A DNA stretch of 64,000 nt from Mariprofundaceae bacterium (GTDB lineage: Bacteria > Pseudomonadota > Zetaproteobacteria > Mariprofundales > Mariprofundaceae). This document shows positions 55,509 to 64,000 of this stretch, one piece after another; positions within the stretch are counted from its first letter, which is position 1, and each line of letters opens with the position of its first letter. A program made the translations under genes and the position numbers. The DNA lies in the NCBI GenBank assembly GCA_021772895.1, contig JAJFLC010000012.1:248001-312000 (forward strand), read 5' to 3'. The notes beneath the pieces were generated by a model that saw nothing but the letters and a program-made list of their open reading frames with translations, was not told the DNA's origin and made no database searches.

Positions 55509-56783
55509 ATGAAAGTACTGGTAGTCGGTGGCGGCGGTCGTGAACATGCGCTTTGCTGGAAGTTGAAACGTTCTGAATCCGTATCGGAAGTAGTTTGTGC
55601 GCCGGGGAATCCTGGCATTGCTCGTGATGCGCGTTGTGTGGCTGTGGGTGCTGAGGATATAGATGCTTTGATGGTGCTGGCTCGCGCTGAGAAGCCGGGG
55701 CTTGTTGTGATTGGGCCGGAAGTTCCGTTGGTTTTAGGTCTTGCTGATCAATTAAGGGCTGAAGGTTTTGCTGTTTATGGCCCTGGTCAGGCAGCGGCCG
55801 AACTCGAGGGAAGTAAAACATTTTCCAAGCGATTGATGCATCAAGCAGGCGTGCCAACTGCAAAATTTGAAGTGCATACCGATGCGGATACGGCTGAAAA
55901 GGCGATTCGTGCATGGGGCGTTCCGATTGTGGTGAAAGCTTCCGGTCTTGCGGCGGGTAAAGGCGTGATTGTGGCATATGATGTTGAGGAAGCAGTGCAT
56001 GCTGCCCGTGATATGCTGGCGGGAAACAGCTTTGGTGATGCGGGTTCTCAGGTCGTGATTGAGGAGTGTTTGATTGGTGAAGAGGCATCGTGCCTGTTTA
56101 TTGTTTCGGGCGACACCATTCTTCCATTGGCATCAAGTCAGGATCACAAGGCATTGCTTGATGGCGATAAAGGCCCCAACACAGGTGGTATGGGTGCTTA
56201 TTCTCCGGCCCCCTGTGTTACGGATGAAGTCGCCGACGAAGTGCTGGAAAAAATCGCACGGCCGGTTATTGCCGCACTGAAAGATCAAGGCGCTGAGTTT
56301 ATCGGTACACTTTATGCCGGTGTGATGCTGACTAAAGACGGGCCAAAAACTCTTGAATTTAATGTTCGTTTTGGTGATCCGGAATGCCAGCCGTTGATGC
56401 GTCGTCTGAAGTCTGATTTAGGAGAATTGCTATTGGCTGCGGCTGAAAAGCGCTTGGATGGTGTGACACTTGAGTGGGATGATCGTATGGCACTATGTGT
56501 GGTGGTCAGCTCCGATGGGTATCCTGCGGCATTTAAAAAAGGACAAACCATTGCCGGTCTGGATGATGTCGAAGCAGCGGGGACAACAGTATTTCATGCC
56601 GGAACGTCTGTGAACGATGGCGTAATTGTGAATAGTGGTGGCCGTGTGTTGGGTGTTACAGGGCTGGGTGTTACTGTTTCTGAAGCGCAGGCTGTGGTAT
56701 ATAAAGCACTGGAAAACCTTGATTGGCCGGGCGGCTTTTATCGGAAGGATATTGGTTACAGAGCTGTTGCAAGAGAGGTTTAG
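55509..56783 (+). CDS. purD: Phosphoribosylamine-glycine ligase
   Basis: 424 residues, ATP-grasp. MKVLVVGGGGREHALCWKL, GPEVPLVLGLAD, KASGLAAGKGV, QDHKALLDGDKGPNTGGMGAYSP and EFNVRFGDPECQ are the GARS signatures. It makes GAR in purine synthesis. A cytochrome c gene begins inside its last codons. Confidence 0.97.
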   Translation: MKVLVVGGGGREHALCWKLKRSESVSEVVCAPGNPGIARDARCVAVGAEDIDALMVLARAEKPGLVVIGPEVPLVLGLADQLRAEGFAVYGPGQAAAELEGSKTFSKRLMHQAGVPTAKFEVHTDADTAEKAIRAWGVPIVVKASGLAAGKGVIVAYDVEEAVHAARDMLAGNSFGDAGSQVVIEECLIGEEASCLFIVSGDTILPLASSQDHKALLDGDKGPNTGGMGAYSPAPCVTDEVADEVLEKIARPVIAALKDQGAEFIGTLYAGVMLTKDGPKTLEFNVRFGDPECQPLMRRLKSDLGELLLAAAEKRLDGVTLEWDDRMALCVVVSSDGYPAAFKKGQTIAGLDDVEAAGTTVFHAGTSVNDGVIVNSGGRVLGVTGLGVTVSEAQAVVYKALENLDWPGGFYRKDIGYRAVAREV

Positions 56784-57159
56784 GTTTTTTGCCCTTTTGC
56801 TGGGCATAGTGCTTCCTTCTCAGGTGTTTGGGTTTGAGTTTATCGAGCTTGATCGAGGGCGAGGTTTGCAATTGTATAGCAATTACTGCATTGCCTGCCA
56901 TGGTGATGACGGGCATGGAAGTCACCTTGCGCGTGAAGATATTAATCCGAACACGCCTGTTTTTTTGTCTGATGAAAATGCAACACCCAGAGGCTATTTT
57001 AAACAGATTTATCATGGTGGCGGCGGTATGCCACAGATGCATGATGAGCTTTCGGAACGGGATATCTGGAATGTCGTTTATGCCATTCCCTTGATTCGTC
57101 AGCAACAACATGAAGAGTGGAAGCCCGAAAAGTTCGATTATTGGCAAAAGGTAAATTGA
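56767..57159 (+). CDS. Secreted monohaem cytochrome c overlapping purD
   Basis: About 130 residues if started at TTG 56767, inside the end of purD. The hydrophobic stretch FFALLLGIVLPSQVFG makes a signal peptide, and one haem motif C41-IA-C44-H45 follows in YSNYCIACHGDDGHG. GGGMPQMHDE likely carries the axial methionine. A class I cytochrome with an electron-transfer role in the periplasm is expected. No ATG or GTG is available in a sensible place, so the start is uncertain. A hairpin follows the stop. Confidence 0.8.
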   Translation: MQERFRFFALLLGIVLPSQVFGFEFIELDRGRGLQLYSNYCIACHGDDGHGSHLAREDINPNTPVFLSDENATPRGYFKQIYHGGGGMPQMHDELSERDIWNVVYAIPLIRQQQHEEWKPEKFDYWQKVN

Positions 57160-57163
57160 TGCG

Positions 57164-57185
57164 CAAAACAGAGGCCTCTGTTTTG
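57164..57185 (+). terminator. Palindromic hairpin after cytochrome c gene
   Basis: CAAAACAGAGG directly followed by its reverse complement (57175-57185), a perfect 22-base palindrome that can fold with a GGCC loop and ends TTTTG-TTT. Separates the purD-cytochrome part from purE. Confidence 0.6.
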
Positions 57186-57211
57186 TTTAGGCTGCAAGCA
57201 TAAAAATGCGA

Positions 57212-57241
57212 TTGTTACCTTGCTTATTAAGGTTGTATATT
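57212..57241 (+). promoter_or_regulatory. Possible promoter of purE
   Basis: TTGTTA, an 18-base spacer and TATATT (57236-57241) lie 22 bases before the purE ATG and after the hairpin. Matches are four of six and five of six to the sigma-70 consensus. Confidence 0.4.
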
Positions 57242-57263
57242 TGTGTGTGAAATGAGGTGGATA

Positions 57264-57728
57264 ATGGAAAATATTAAAGTATTGATCCTGATGGGAAGTA
57301 AATCTGATCTTCCGATTATGGAAAAAACAGCAGCGTTGCTGGATTCTTACGGCGTGACAAATAAAACACTGATTCGCTCTGCTCATCGCACACCGGAAGC
57401 GACCGTGAAGGCTGTCAAAGATGCTGAGGATGCGGGTTGTCAGGTCTTTATTTGTGCAGCAGGCATGGCGGCGCATTTGGCGGGTGTCGTGGCCTCTAAA
57501 ACCATTAAACCCGTGATTGGTGTGCCGATTGGTGCCGGGCCATTGCAGGGTCAGGATGCACTGCTCTCCACCGTGATGATGCCACCTGATATTCCGGTGG
57601 CGACGGTTGCCATTAATGGTGCAAAAAACGCTGGCATTCTGGCTGTGCAAATGTTGGCTCAGAATGATGAAACGCTTGCTCAAAAGTTGAAAGATACCCG
57701 TGCAGCTCAGGCAATTCCACAGGACTAG
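57264..57728 (+). CDS. purE: N5-carboxyaminoimidazole ribonucleotide mutase
   Basis: 154 residues, class I PurE. LMGSKSDLPIMEKTAALL, SAHRTPEAT, ICAAGMAAHLAGVVA and PVIGVPIGAGPLQGQDALLS are signatures. ATG at 57264 has GAGGTGG before it. PurK is not seen nearby. The next gene starts inside its last codons. Confidence 0.96.
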   Translation: MENIKVLILMGSKSDLPIMEKTAALLDSYGVTNKTLIRSAHRTPEATVKAVKDAEDAGCQVFICAAGMAAHLAGVVASKTIKPVIGVPIGAGPLQGQDALLSTVMMPPDIPVATVAINGAKNAGILAVQMLAQNDETLAQKLKDTRAAQAIPQD

Positions 57729-58272
57729 TCAAAAACTCAATCTACTTCGATCAATCTCACTTTTAAAACAGGGAGGTGTGATCGGGCATTACACATCTAC
57801 ACTTCCAGGTGTGGCTTGCTTGCCTGAAAGTAGTCGTGCAGTTCAAACTATGCAGCGCTTTAAAAAGCGTGGCGGGCCTTTTTTGCTTTTGGCAGATTCA
57901 AAACAGACAGCAAGAACATTGATACGCTGGTATCCATCCGGTTTGCGGAAGTTGATGAAAACAACGTGGCCGGGCCGTACAACGCTGATTTTTCCCGGCA
58001 GGCCCGGATTACCATCGGCTTGTTATAAGAGAGGTATGTTGGCAGTTCGTGTGGATGCGGACTCTGCATGTAGGAATCTGGCAAAAAGGTGTGGTGGTTT
58101 GTTGCTTTCAAGTAGTTTGAACAGAAAAGGGGGCATGGTTCGTAAGCCGTGCTATGCTGTACAGATGCGATGGCATCGGTTTATCTCCGGTAGAGCAAAC
58201 ATGGGTTCAAGTAGCTACGAGGCATCGAGCATTTTTCGGTTGAATCAACGGGGGTTGCAGAAAGTCCGCTAA
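57700..58272 (+). CDS. Divergent YrdC/Sua5-like protein
   Basis: 190 residues, GTG start overlapping purE by 29 bases. GGVIGHYTSTLPGVACLP takes the place of the usual GG-xx-PTET-YGLG motif, RFKKRGGPFLLL the KxRP..Pl motif, and TTWPGRTTLIFPGR the WPGPLTLIL motif; VRVDADSACRNL follows. Canonical YrdC/TsaC makes threonylcarbamoyl-AMP for tRNA t6A. The altered first motif suggests either a fast-evolving TsaC or a relative with another role. tsaB lies 5 kb downstream. Confidence 0.75.
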   Translation: MQLRQFHRTSQKLNLLRSISLLKQGGVIGHYTSTLPGVACLPESSRAVQTMQRFKKRGGPFLLLADSKQTARTLIRWYPSGLRKLMKTTWPGRTTLIFPGRPGLPSACYKRGMLAVRVDADSACRNLAKRCGGLLLSSSLNRKGGMVRKPCYAVQMRWHRFISGRANMGSSSYEASSIFRLNQRGLQKVR

Positions 58273-58356
58273 CAGATGCAAAAACCACGTCTTAATCTTT
58301 TATGCTTATTATGGCATGATGCGCATCATTACTGGCTACGGCTAGGAGGAAAAAGA

Positions 58357-58689
58357 ATGCGTATTACACTTTTGGCACTTTTAGTTTGTTGTTTTACATT
58401 GCCGTTTAGTGCTTTGGCTACAGATGCACAGCTCGGAGAAAAGATTTTCAATAAACGTTGTAAAGTTTGTCATAACTCATTGACCCATCAGCGCAAGATT
58501 GGCCCGGGTCTTCAAGGTGTTTATGAGCGCGAGGCCGAGAGTGGCATTGGAATACTGACCGAAGCAAGGTTGCATGAGTGGCTACAGAATCCAAAATCTA
58601 TCAAACCAAATACACGGATGCCCAAGTATGGGCCTATGCAGGATGTTGAGAAACGTCAGGCAGTGATTGATTTCCTTAAGACCTTGTAA
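58357..58689 (+). CDS. Periplasmic monohaem cytochrome c
   Basis: 110 residues, signal peptide (1-22, FSALA), haem motif C35-KV-C38-H39 and probable axial methionine in NTRMPKYGPM. AGGAGG lies nine bases before the ATG at 58357; the frame is open further upstream. Class I cytochrome similar in shape to the one at 9842. It sits immediately before the resB-ccsA maturation genes, so it may be expressed with the machinery that attaches its haem. Confidence 0.9.
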   Translation: MRITLLALLVCCFTLPFSALATDAQLGEKIFNKRCKVCHNSLTHQRKIGPGLQGVYEREAESGIGILTEARLHEWLQNPKSIKPNTRMPKYGPMQDVEKRQAVIDFLKTL

Positions 58690-58754
58690 TTTTCGTGGTT
58701 GATCATCGTAACGGGTGACTTGTAAACTCTCTTTCTAATTTATAGGAATTTTTA

Positions 58755-60422
58755 ATGTCTTATTATCATAAGAGTGTAAAACCTCTTTTACTACGCTTCG
58801 CATCCATGACTCTGGCGATTGTTTTGCTGACGGTTTTAGCCCTCGCATCGATGATCGGAACCGTGCTTCTCCAAAATCAGGAGCAGGCAGACTATCTGAC
58901 TCAGTTTGGTCCGGTCTGGTATTGGGTCTTCAGAGGGTTGGGTATGTTTGATATGTACCATGCCTGGTGGTTTATCAGTTTGCTTGGCTTTTTAATGCTC
59001 TCCCTCTCTTTTTGTCTTTGGCACAATGTTCCCCGTATGCTCAAGGAGATGCGTTCTCGTAAAGTGATGCTTGCAGATCGTGCATGGAAGCGGATGCCGC
59101 ATACGCACGAATGGGTGTTTGTGAATGAGACTGTAGAGCATGTGCAGGAAAAAGTTCAAGGCATTACCAGTTGGCAATGGCGGATACAGAAAGAAGAAGG
59201 GAAAACACATCTGCGTGGTGATAAAGGCAGTTATCATAAGTTGGGTTACATTCTGGTTCACAGTGCGATGCTCGTGATTCTGATTGGTGGCTGGATGAGT
59301 GTGCAGTTTGGCTTCCGTGGTAATATGGCAGTTCCAGAAGGACAGGCCGAAAGTAAAATTTCATATTTGAAGGGCACAGGCGTTGAAGGGTTGGAAATGC
59401 CGTTTGATGTGCGTTGCAATGAATTTATTATTAATTTTTACCCGAATGGCATGCCAAAAGAATTTCGCAGTAACCTGACCATTATTGATGATGGTAAAGA
59501 GATGTTAACTTCTGACATTATCGTAAATGAACCTCTTTATTATAAAGGTGTGCGGATTTATCAAGCTTCTTTTGGCGATGGTGGCTCTGATATTTCATTG
59601 AAACTGCTTCGGCTTGATGGCTCCAAACGTATCGATACGGTGAAAGCCGAAATTTATAAAACCTATACGGATGCTGAAACCGGTATCTCGATGGAATTTA
59701 CTGATTTTAAACCATATAACGTTGAAAATATGGCTGCACCGGGTGAACCGAAGCAGTTTCAGGACATTGGCCCTGCTGTAGATTTCATTTTGCGTGGGCC
59801 TGATCTGAAAGCCGTAAAAGTTCGTAGTTTTCTGAATCCATTTGAAGTGAATGGGCAGAATCAGGGAACGTTGATCATGGTATCATTGACAGGCGATGTG
59901 CGGGATTTTGAGTCTTTCTTTCTTGGGCCTGACTTGAGCAATCCGAAAGAGTGGGAGCTGTTTCACATCTTTGGAAACAAAGTGGCGGGTGCTGGTGAAG
60001 ATGCCGGAAAAACTGCCGGGATTGAAGCGTTTAAAGCTGCTGTGAATGAAGTTTATGGTGAGAAAAAACCGAAGGATTTTCAAGACCTTGGTTTGCGCGC
60101 ACTTCAAGGTATGAGTGTGCTACCCAGTATGCCATGGCCATTTATTCCGATGTTGGATGATTATGAACAGCACTATTATACGGGACTGCAACTTGCCCAT
60201 GATCCGGGCATGGATGTAGTCTGGATTGGCAGTGCTTTTTTGGTGTTTGGGCTTTGCATCATGCTTTATGTGGCTCACAGAAAAGTGTGGCTGCTGTTTG
60301 AAGAAACGGATAAAGGTGTGAAGGTGCGGATAGCAGGCATGTCCAATCGTAATGCCATGGCTTTTGAAAATGAATTTAATGAACTTTTAAGGGAGCTGGA
60401 GAAGAGTCTCAGCATTGCTTAA
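58755..60422 (+). CDS. resB: Cytochrome c biogenesis protein ResB/Ccs1
   Basis: 555 residues, the System II partner of CcsA. Three N-terminal helices with GTVLLQNQEQADYLTQFGPVWYW and MYHAWWFISLLGFLMLSLS, a large periplasmic domain, a fourth helix (DVVWIGSAFLVFGLCIMLY) and a cytoplasmic tail. HKLGYILVHSAMLVILIGGWM carries the conserved histidine region. Works with CcsA to deliver and attach haem to apocytochromes. Confidence 0.94.
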   Translation: MSYYHKSVKPLLLRFASMTLAIVLLTVLALASMIGTVLLQNQEQADYLTQFGPVWYWVFRGLGMFDMYHAWWFISLLGFLMLSLSFCLWHNVPRMLKEMRSRKVMLADRAWKRMPHTHEWVFVNETVEHVQEKVQGITSWQWRIQKEEGKTHLRGDKGSYHKLGYILVHSAMLVILIGGWMSVQFGFRGNMAVPEGQAESKISYLKGTGVEGLEMPFDVRCNEFIINFYPNGMPKEFRSNLTIIDDGKEMLTSDIIVNEPLYYKGVRIYQASFGDGGSDISLKLLRLDGSKRIDTVKAEIYKTYTDAETGISMEFTDFKPYNVENMAAPGEPKQFQDIGPAVDFILRGPDLKAVKVRSFLNPFEVNGQNQGTLIMVSLTGDVRDFESFFLGPDLSNPKEWELFHIFGNKVAGAGEDAGKTAGIEAFKAAVNEVYGEKKPKDFQDLGLRALQGMSVLPSMPWPFIPMLDDYEQHYYTGLQLAHDPGMDVVWIGSAFLVFGLCIMLYVAHRKVWLLFEETDKGVKVRIAGMSNRNAMAFENEFNELLRELEKSLSIA

Positions 60423-60435
60423 ATAAGGAGTTAGT

Positions 60436-61932
60436 ATGACAGTAGCAGTTGCATCGCCGTTAAATAGAATTTATCAGGGACGAATCGTTCACTCTCGTTT
60501 CTGGGTATACATAGGCCTGATGGTTGGAGCAACGTTGCTCGCCATTTTTGGAGGCAACGGTTATGACGAAGATTCTTATCTTTTTCGTCTGCTTAGCCTA
60601 CAGGGTGTTCTCTGGTGTGGGGCTGGTGCGGTAGCCGGTGTTGTAGCATCCCTGTTTCTAGGCGGCAGAGCCGCATCGGGATTGAATTCACCCAGCATTA
60701 TGAATACAACGCCGTGGCTTGATGGTTTGACACTGATGCTTGTTCTAATGGCCATATTTACGCTTCTTGAGCCGCATAGTTCTCTGATTTCTTATGAAGA
60801 TCAGTCGAACATGGTTTCAGGCAAAATTGTCATGACCATGAATATGTTGTTTCTGTTTTCGGCAGTTTGTTATATCACATACCTTTTTGCACCTGAATCA
60901 TTTATTGGCAAAATGGCCACTTTCACTGCATGGGCAGGCGTGTATGCAGGTGGTTCATCGCTGTTGTTAAGATGGTATGAGTCTTATCTGTTTCTGGATG
61001 GTGATATTGGTCATGCGCCGGTATCGAATCTTTATGAAGTATTTATTCTTATGTTTTGTATTACATGCAGCATCTATTTATCATTTGAACGCCGTTATCA
61101 AGCAAAAGCCATGGGTGCATTTGTGATGGTGATTATTGCTGCTGGTGTGTTTTTTGGCATTTGGCTTGATTCCATTGGTCAGGCAGATATCAAACCGCTG
61201 GTTCCGGCCTTACAGTCTTATTGGATGAAGATTCACGTACCGTTGAATTTTATTGGTTATGGTTCTTTTGCTGTTGCTTGTGCAGCAGGGATGTTGTTTT
61301 TAGGGCGTGAAACTTACGAAAACAAAAATAATTCTAAAGGTTTTGCTTTTTCAATTGTTGTTATTCCTAGCATATTAATCGCAATAAGTTTTAAAGCACT
61401 AATTACATATCAAGCTTGTTTGAATGTCGTTACAAATCAAAGTGTAGCTGCTATGTCCGTCCGCGAAGTTCTCAAACTAGCATCTTCTGTATTGCCGTCT
61501 TGGTGGATATCGCCGTGGACTACTGTTGTTATGACAGTAGTGATTCTGGTAGCCCTCGTATTATTGACTAGTGGTTTTATCGAACGGAAAGGAAATAGCT
61601 TCTTAAATACATTTCCTACATTAGAAGTGTTAGATAATTTTGCTTATAAAGCCGTAGCTGTTGGGTTTCCTGCATTTACACTGGCAACCATTCTTGGTGC
61701 TGCGTGGGCTGCAGAAGCCTGGGGTGGTTATTGGTCATGGGATCCTAAAGAGACTTGGGCTTTGATTGTATGGCTTTTTTATGGTGCTTATCTGCATGTT
61801 CGTATTTCACATGGCTGGAGTGGTAAAACACTGGCATGGTGGGCGGTTGCAGGTTTTGTGGTCACCCTGTTCTGTTTTGTGGGTGTAAATATGTATCTTT
61901 CAGGCTTGCATTCTTATGGTCGGCTCGCTTGA
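60436..61932 (+). CDS. ccsA: Cytochrome c maturation protein CcsA/ResC
   Basis: 498 residues, polytopic. The haem-handling WWD signature WGGYWSWDPKETWALIVW is near residue 430; conserved histidines lie in HAPVSNLYE, KIHVPLNFIGY and SHGWSGKT. It moves haem across the membrane and, with ResB, ligates it. The N-terminal extension of about four helices makes it longer than minimal CcsA. Starts 13 bases after resB with AAGGAG. Confidence 0.95.
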   Translation: MTVAVASPLNRIYQGRIVHSRFWVYIGLMVGATLLAIFGGNGYDEDSYLFRLLSLQGVLWCGAGAVAGVVASLFLGGRAASGLNSPSIMNTTPWLDGLTLMLVLMAIFTLLEPHSSLISYEDQSNMVSGKIVMTMNMLFLFSAVCYITYLFAPESFIGKMATFTAWAGVYAGGSSLLLRWYESYLFLDGDIGHAPVSNLYEVFILMFCITCSIYLSFERRYQAKAMGAFVMVIIAAGVFFGIWLDSIGQADIKPLVPALQSYWMKIHVPLNFIGYGSFAVACAAGMLFLGRETYENKNNSKGFAFSIVVIPSILIAISFKALITYQACLNVVTNQSVAAMSVREVLKLASSVLPSWWISPWTTVVMTVVILVALVLLTSGFIERKGNSFLNTFPTLEVLDNFAYKAVAVGFPAFTLATILGAAWAAEAWGGYWSWDPKETWALIVWLFYGAYLHVRISHGWSGKTLAWWAVAGFVVTLFCFVGVNMYLSGLHSYGRLA

Positions 61933-61991
61933 TACTGATTCAGTTGATTTTAGATTAAATATGATCAAATAATTAATGGGGGGAGAGGGTA

Positions 61992-62855
61992 ATGACTCAC
62001 ACTTTGCGTAAAATTGTTTTTCCTGCGGCAGGTTTGGGGACACGGTTCCTTCCTGCAACCAAGGCGACGCCAAAAGAGATGATGCCAATCGTTGATAAAC
62101 CGCTGATTCAATATGGTGTGGAAGAAGCGCTGGCAGCAGGTATGGATGAAGTGATCATGGTGACGGGTCGCGGTAAACGTGCGATTGAGGATCATTTCGA
62201 TATCTCCGCTGAGCTTGAAGCCAATCTTCACGAGGCTGGAAAAGATGCGCTTCATGAAAAAGTTTCAACGGTTGCACGCATGGTTGATATGTCTTATATC
62301 CGTCAAAAACATGCGATGGGCCTTGGCCATGCTGTTCTGTGTGCTGCGCCCTGGGTAGGTGATGAGTGTTTTGGTGTTTCTTTAGCAGATGAACTGGTTG
62401 TGAGTGATGTGCCTGCCATGAAACAATTGCGTCAGGTGCATGAGAAGACAGGTGCTTCAGTGATAGGGCTTGCACGTGTCCCGGCAGAAGAAGTGAATCG
62501 TTATGGTATGGTCAAGGCAGAGGATGAAAATGGACTGCTGCGGCTCAGTGAGATGGTTGAAAAACCGCCTGTTGGCGAGGCTCCTTCTGATATGGCTATG
62601 ATTGGACGATATATTTTCACACCCCGGCTGTTTGAATTACTTAAAAATACTGAGAAAGGGGCAGGTGGGGAAATTCAGCTTACGGATGCGATTGCCCGTT
62701 TGGCAAAAGAAGAGCCTGTTTATGGTGTGTTGATTGAAGGTGAGCGCTTTGATGCCGGGAACCCGTTGGGGTTTTTGATCGCCAACACAATATTGGGGCT
62801 CCGGCATCCAGAATTTGGCGATTCGCTTCGAGCTGTGATTAAAAATAACCTTTGA
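61992..62855 (+). CDS. galU: UTP-glucose-1-phosphate uridylyltransferase
   Basis: 287 residues. Nucleotidyltransferase signature AGLGTRFLPATKATPKEM, KPLIQYGVEEA, LGHAVLCA and SLADELVV are typical of GalU. It supplies UDP-glucose for envelope polysaccharides. GGGAGAGGG precedes the ATG. tsaB overlaps its stop by four bases. Confidence 0.96.
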   Translation: MTHTLRKIVFPAAGLGTRFLPATKATPKEMMPIVDKPLIQYGVEEALAAGMDEVIMVTGRGKRAIEDHFDISAELEANLHEAGKDALHEKVSTVARMVDMSYIRQKHAMGLGHAVLCAAPWVGDECFGVSLADELVVSDVPAMKQLRQVHEKTGASVIGLARVPAEEVNRYGMVKAEDENGLLRLSEMVEKPPVGEAPSDMAMIGRYIFTPRLFELLKNTEKGAGGEIQLTDAIARLAKEEPVYGVLIEGERFDAGNPLGFLIANTILGLRHPEFGDSLRAVIKNNL

Positions 62856-63505
62856 CGTACCCTGTGTTGGCACTTGATGCTGCCGTTGGTAAAAGCTTTG
62901 CCTGTCTGCTTCTATCGGATCGCGAAGCGTTGTATGCTAAAAGTGAAGGAAGTCGCGCTCATTCACAGAGTCTCATGCCTATGCTGGAAGGACTGCTTAA
63001 AAAAGCAGATATCACCTGGAAGGATCTAAATATACTGGCGCTTGGCGTTGGCCCGGGCTCGTTTACAGGCCTTCGTATTGCGGCTGCAGCACTGGCTGGA
63101 ATTAACGCTTCGCTTCAACTACCGGTGCTTTCCATCTCATCTTTGGCTATCACAGCTGTTCAGGCGAATGGTGAAGGGCCTTTATATGTTCTGGAGGATG
63201 CCAGAGCAGGTGAAGTGTTTGTGGGCTATTACCATGGAACGGTTGCAATGCAGGATGATCTTTGTATCAGTTGGGATGCATTGAATGAGGTCAAGCAAGG
63301 TAATTATACATCTGTTGCCATGCCTCCTGAACCTCTTTCAGGTTGGAAAAGACTTGAGCCTGCCATTGATAGGGCAGAGGCCATTGCAACGGTGGTGAGA
63401 GCCGCAATGGAACAGCAAGTGTTATCAAACCTGCCAAAATATGTGCAGCCGGCTTATCTTCAGATGTCTCAAGCAGAGCGTAGCCTTCAGGCTAGGGAAA
63501 AATAA
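62852..63505 (+). CDS. tsaB: tRNA threonylcarbamoyladenosine biosynthesis protein TsaB
   Basis: 217 residues from a TTG overlapping the galU stop. The ASKHA-fold N-terminus VLALDAAVGKSFACLLL, HSQSLMPMLEGLL and VGPGSFTGLRIAAAALAG are TsaB signatures. It scaffolds TsaD/TsaE in tRNA t6A formation. A divergent YrdC-family gene lies upstream at 57700. Confidence 0.93.
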   Translation: MTYPVLALDAAVGKSFACLLLSDREALYAKSEGSRAHSQSLMPMLEGLLKKADITWKDLNILALGVGPGSFTGLRIAAAALAGINASLQLPVLSISSLAITAVQANGEGPLYVLEDARAGEVFVGYYHGTVAMQDDLCISWDALNEVKQGNYTSVAMPPEPLSGWKRLEPAIDRAEAIATVVRAAMEQQVLSNLPKYVQPAYLQMSQAERSLQAREK

Positions 63506-63509
63506 TCAG

Positions 63510-63989
63510 ATGAGTGCTGTTCAGGTCCTTTTTGTTTGCCTTGGAAACATCTGTCGCTCTCCTTTGGCAGAAGTGGTTGTGCGGGATCGGGCAGTCAGGC
63601 GCGGTCAGGCCAGCAGATTTAATTTTGCATCTGCGGGTACAGGAGACTGGCATATTGGCAAGGGCGCAGATCAACGTTCAGCAGAGACAGCAAAAAAATA
63701 TGGGCTTGATCTTAGTCGCCATGCAGCTCAACAGATCACCGCTAGGAAAGTTGATCGCTGGCAGTGGTTTGTAGCGATGGATAAAAATAATCGTAGTGAG
63801 CTGATAAGGATGGGTGTGCCGGAAAATCGAGTGTTATTGATGCGCCAGTTTGAACTGGGCTGTGAGATGATTCCAGATGTTCCAGATCCATATTATGGTG
63901 GCCCGGATGGTTTTGAAGATGCTTATGCGATGCTGTGTGAAAACGCCGATAGACTATTAGATTATTTGGAAAGGTCCTCTGAAGAATAA
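63510..63989 (+). CDS. Low-molecular-weight protein-tyrosine phosphatase
   Basis: 159 residues. P-loop VCLGNICRSPLAE carries the nucleophilic cysteine and arginine; DPYYGG contains the general-acid aspartate. In bacteria such enzymes often dephosphorylate tyrosine kinases of polysaccharide export; the nearby galU would suit that. Start at ATG 63510, four bases after the tsaB stop; the frame is open further upstream inside tsaB. Confidence 0.93.
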   Translation: MSAVQVLFVCLGNICRSPLAEVVVRDRAVRRGQASRFNFASAGTGDWHIGKGADQRSAETAKKYGLDLSRHAAQQITARKVDRWQWFVAMDKNNRSELIRMGVPENRVLLMRQFELGCEMIPDVPDPYYGGPDGFEDAYAMLCENADRLLDYLERSSEE

Positions 63990-64000
63990 TTAGGAAGTAA

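Overview
The window (64 kb, roughly mid-40s % GC by eye, densely packed) looks like chromosome from an aerobic or microaerobic marine/aquatic proteobacterium. It has an Asp-derived lysine pathway through the succinylase route, three small class I c-type cytochromes, a System II (ResB/CcsA) cytochrome c maturation pair, ergothioneine genes, TonB-dependent transport and a heavy-metal RND pump. The mix of small cytochromes with System II maturation and PrsK/PrsR-like signalling would suit an iron-oxidising zetaproteobacterium, but that is inference; a gene-tree placement of ClpB, PurH or LeuRS-type markers would settle it. No rRNA, tRNA, CRISPR array, transposase or phage gene was recognised.

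Layout. 1-2042: end of the pyruvate dehydrogenase E2 gene and a lipoyl-E3 gene. 2043-7035: two tiny genes, dapA, and a PrsK/PrsR-like two-component pair with a small secreted protein; the kinase appears to start at a non-canonical AUU codon and the regulator has GAFAGA in place of GAFTGA. 7049-13515: clpB behind a textbook heat-shock promoter, a cytochrome c, a cNMP-binding-fold protein, smpB, two small oxidoreductase-family proteins, an Ada-like alkyltransferase/regulator and a lipoprotein. 13713-20090: ilvC, then argH, a small lipoprotein, dapC, lysA and dapD in one direction. 20134-23710: sppA diverging from uppP and lgt (envelope). 23789-30395: small regulators, secreted and membrane proteins and a Sel1 lipoprotein, mostly of unknown role.

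30478-39282 is the most distinctive region: a BlaI-type repressor and an M56 (BlaR1-like) membrane protease with a His/Cys-rich extracytoplasmic loop, followed by an outer-membrane channel, an HME-RND pump with no membrane-fusion protein gene between them, a DUF3240 protein, a lipoprotein, a HupE/UreJ protein fused to a periplasmic anchor-type domain, two His-rich small proteins and a DUF3147 membrane protein. Two copies of an identical dyad, AAAACCGA-N7-TCGGTTTT, sit over the -35 box of the repressor gene and at the start of the channel gene. I infer a metal-sensing, proteolytically relieved repressor circuit controlling metal efflux and handling.

39472-45144 (minus strand): a cold-shock-type RRM protein with a long leader, a small basic protein, coaD, rsmD, a REC-degenerate-GGDEF protein and a pair of M16 peptidase-like proteins (one catalytic, one not). 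45321-49102: egtD, egtB and a DUF427 gene diverging from a LysR regulator. 49099-53270: a TonB-dependent receptor, a YfiR-like periplasmic protein and a histidine kinase with a His-rich sensor insertion, probably one signalling operon. 53540-61932: purH, a tautomerase-like gene, purD, a cytochrome c, purE, a divergent YrdC-like gene, another cytochrome c, resB and ccsA. 61992-63989: galU, tsaB and a low-molecular-weight protein-tyrosine phosphatase.
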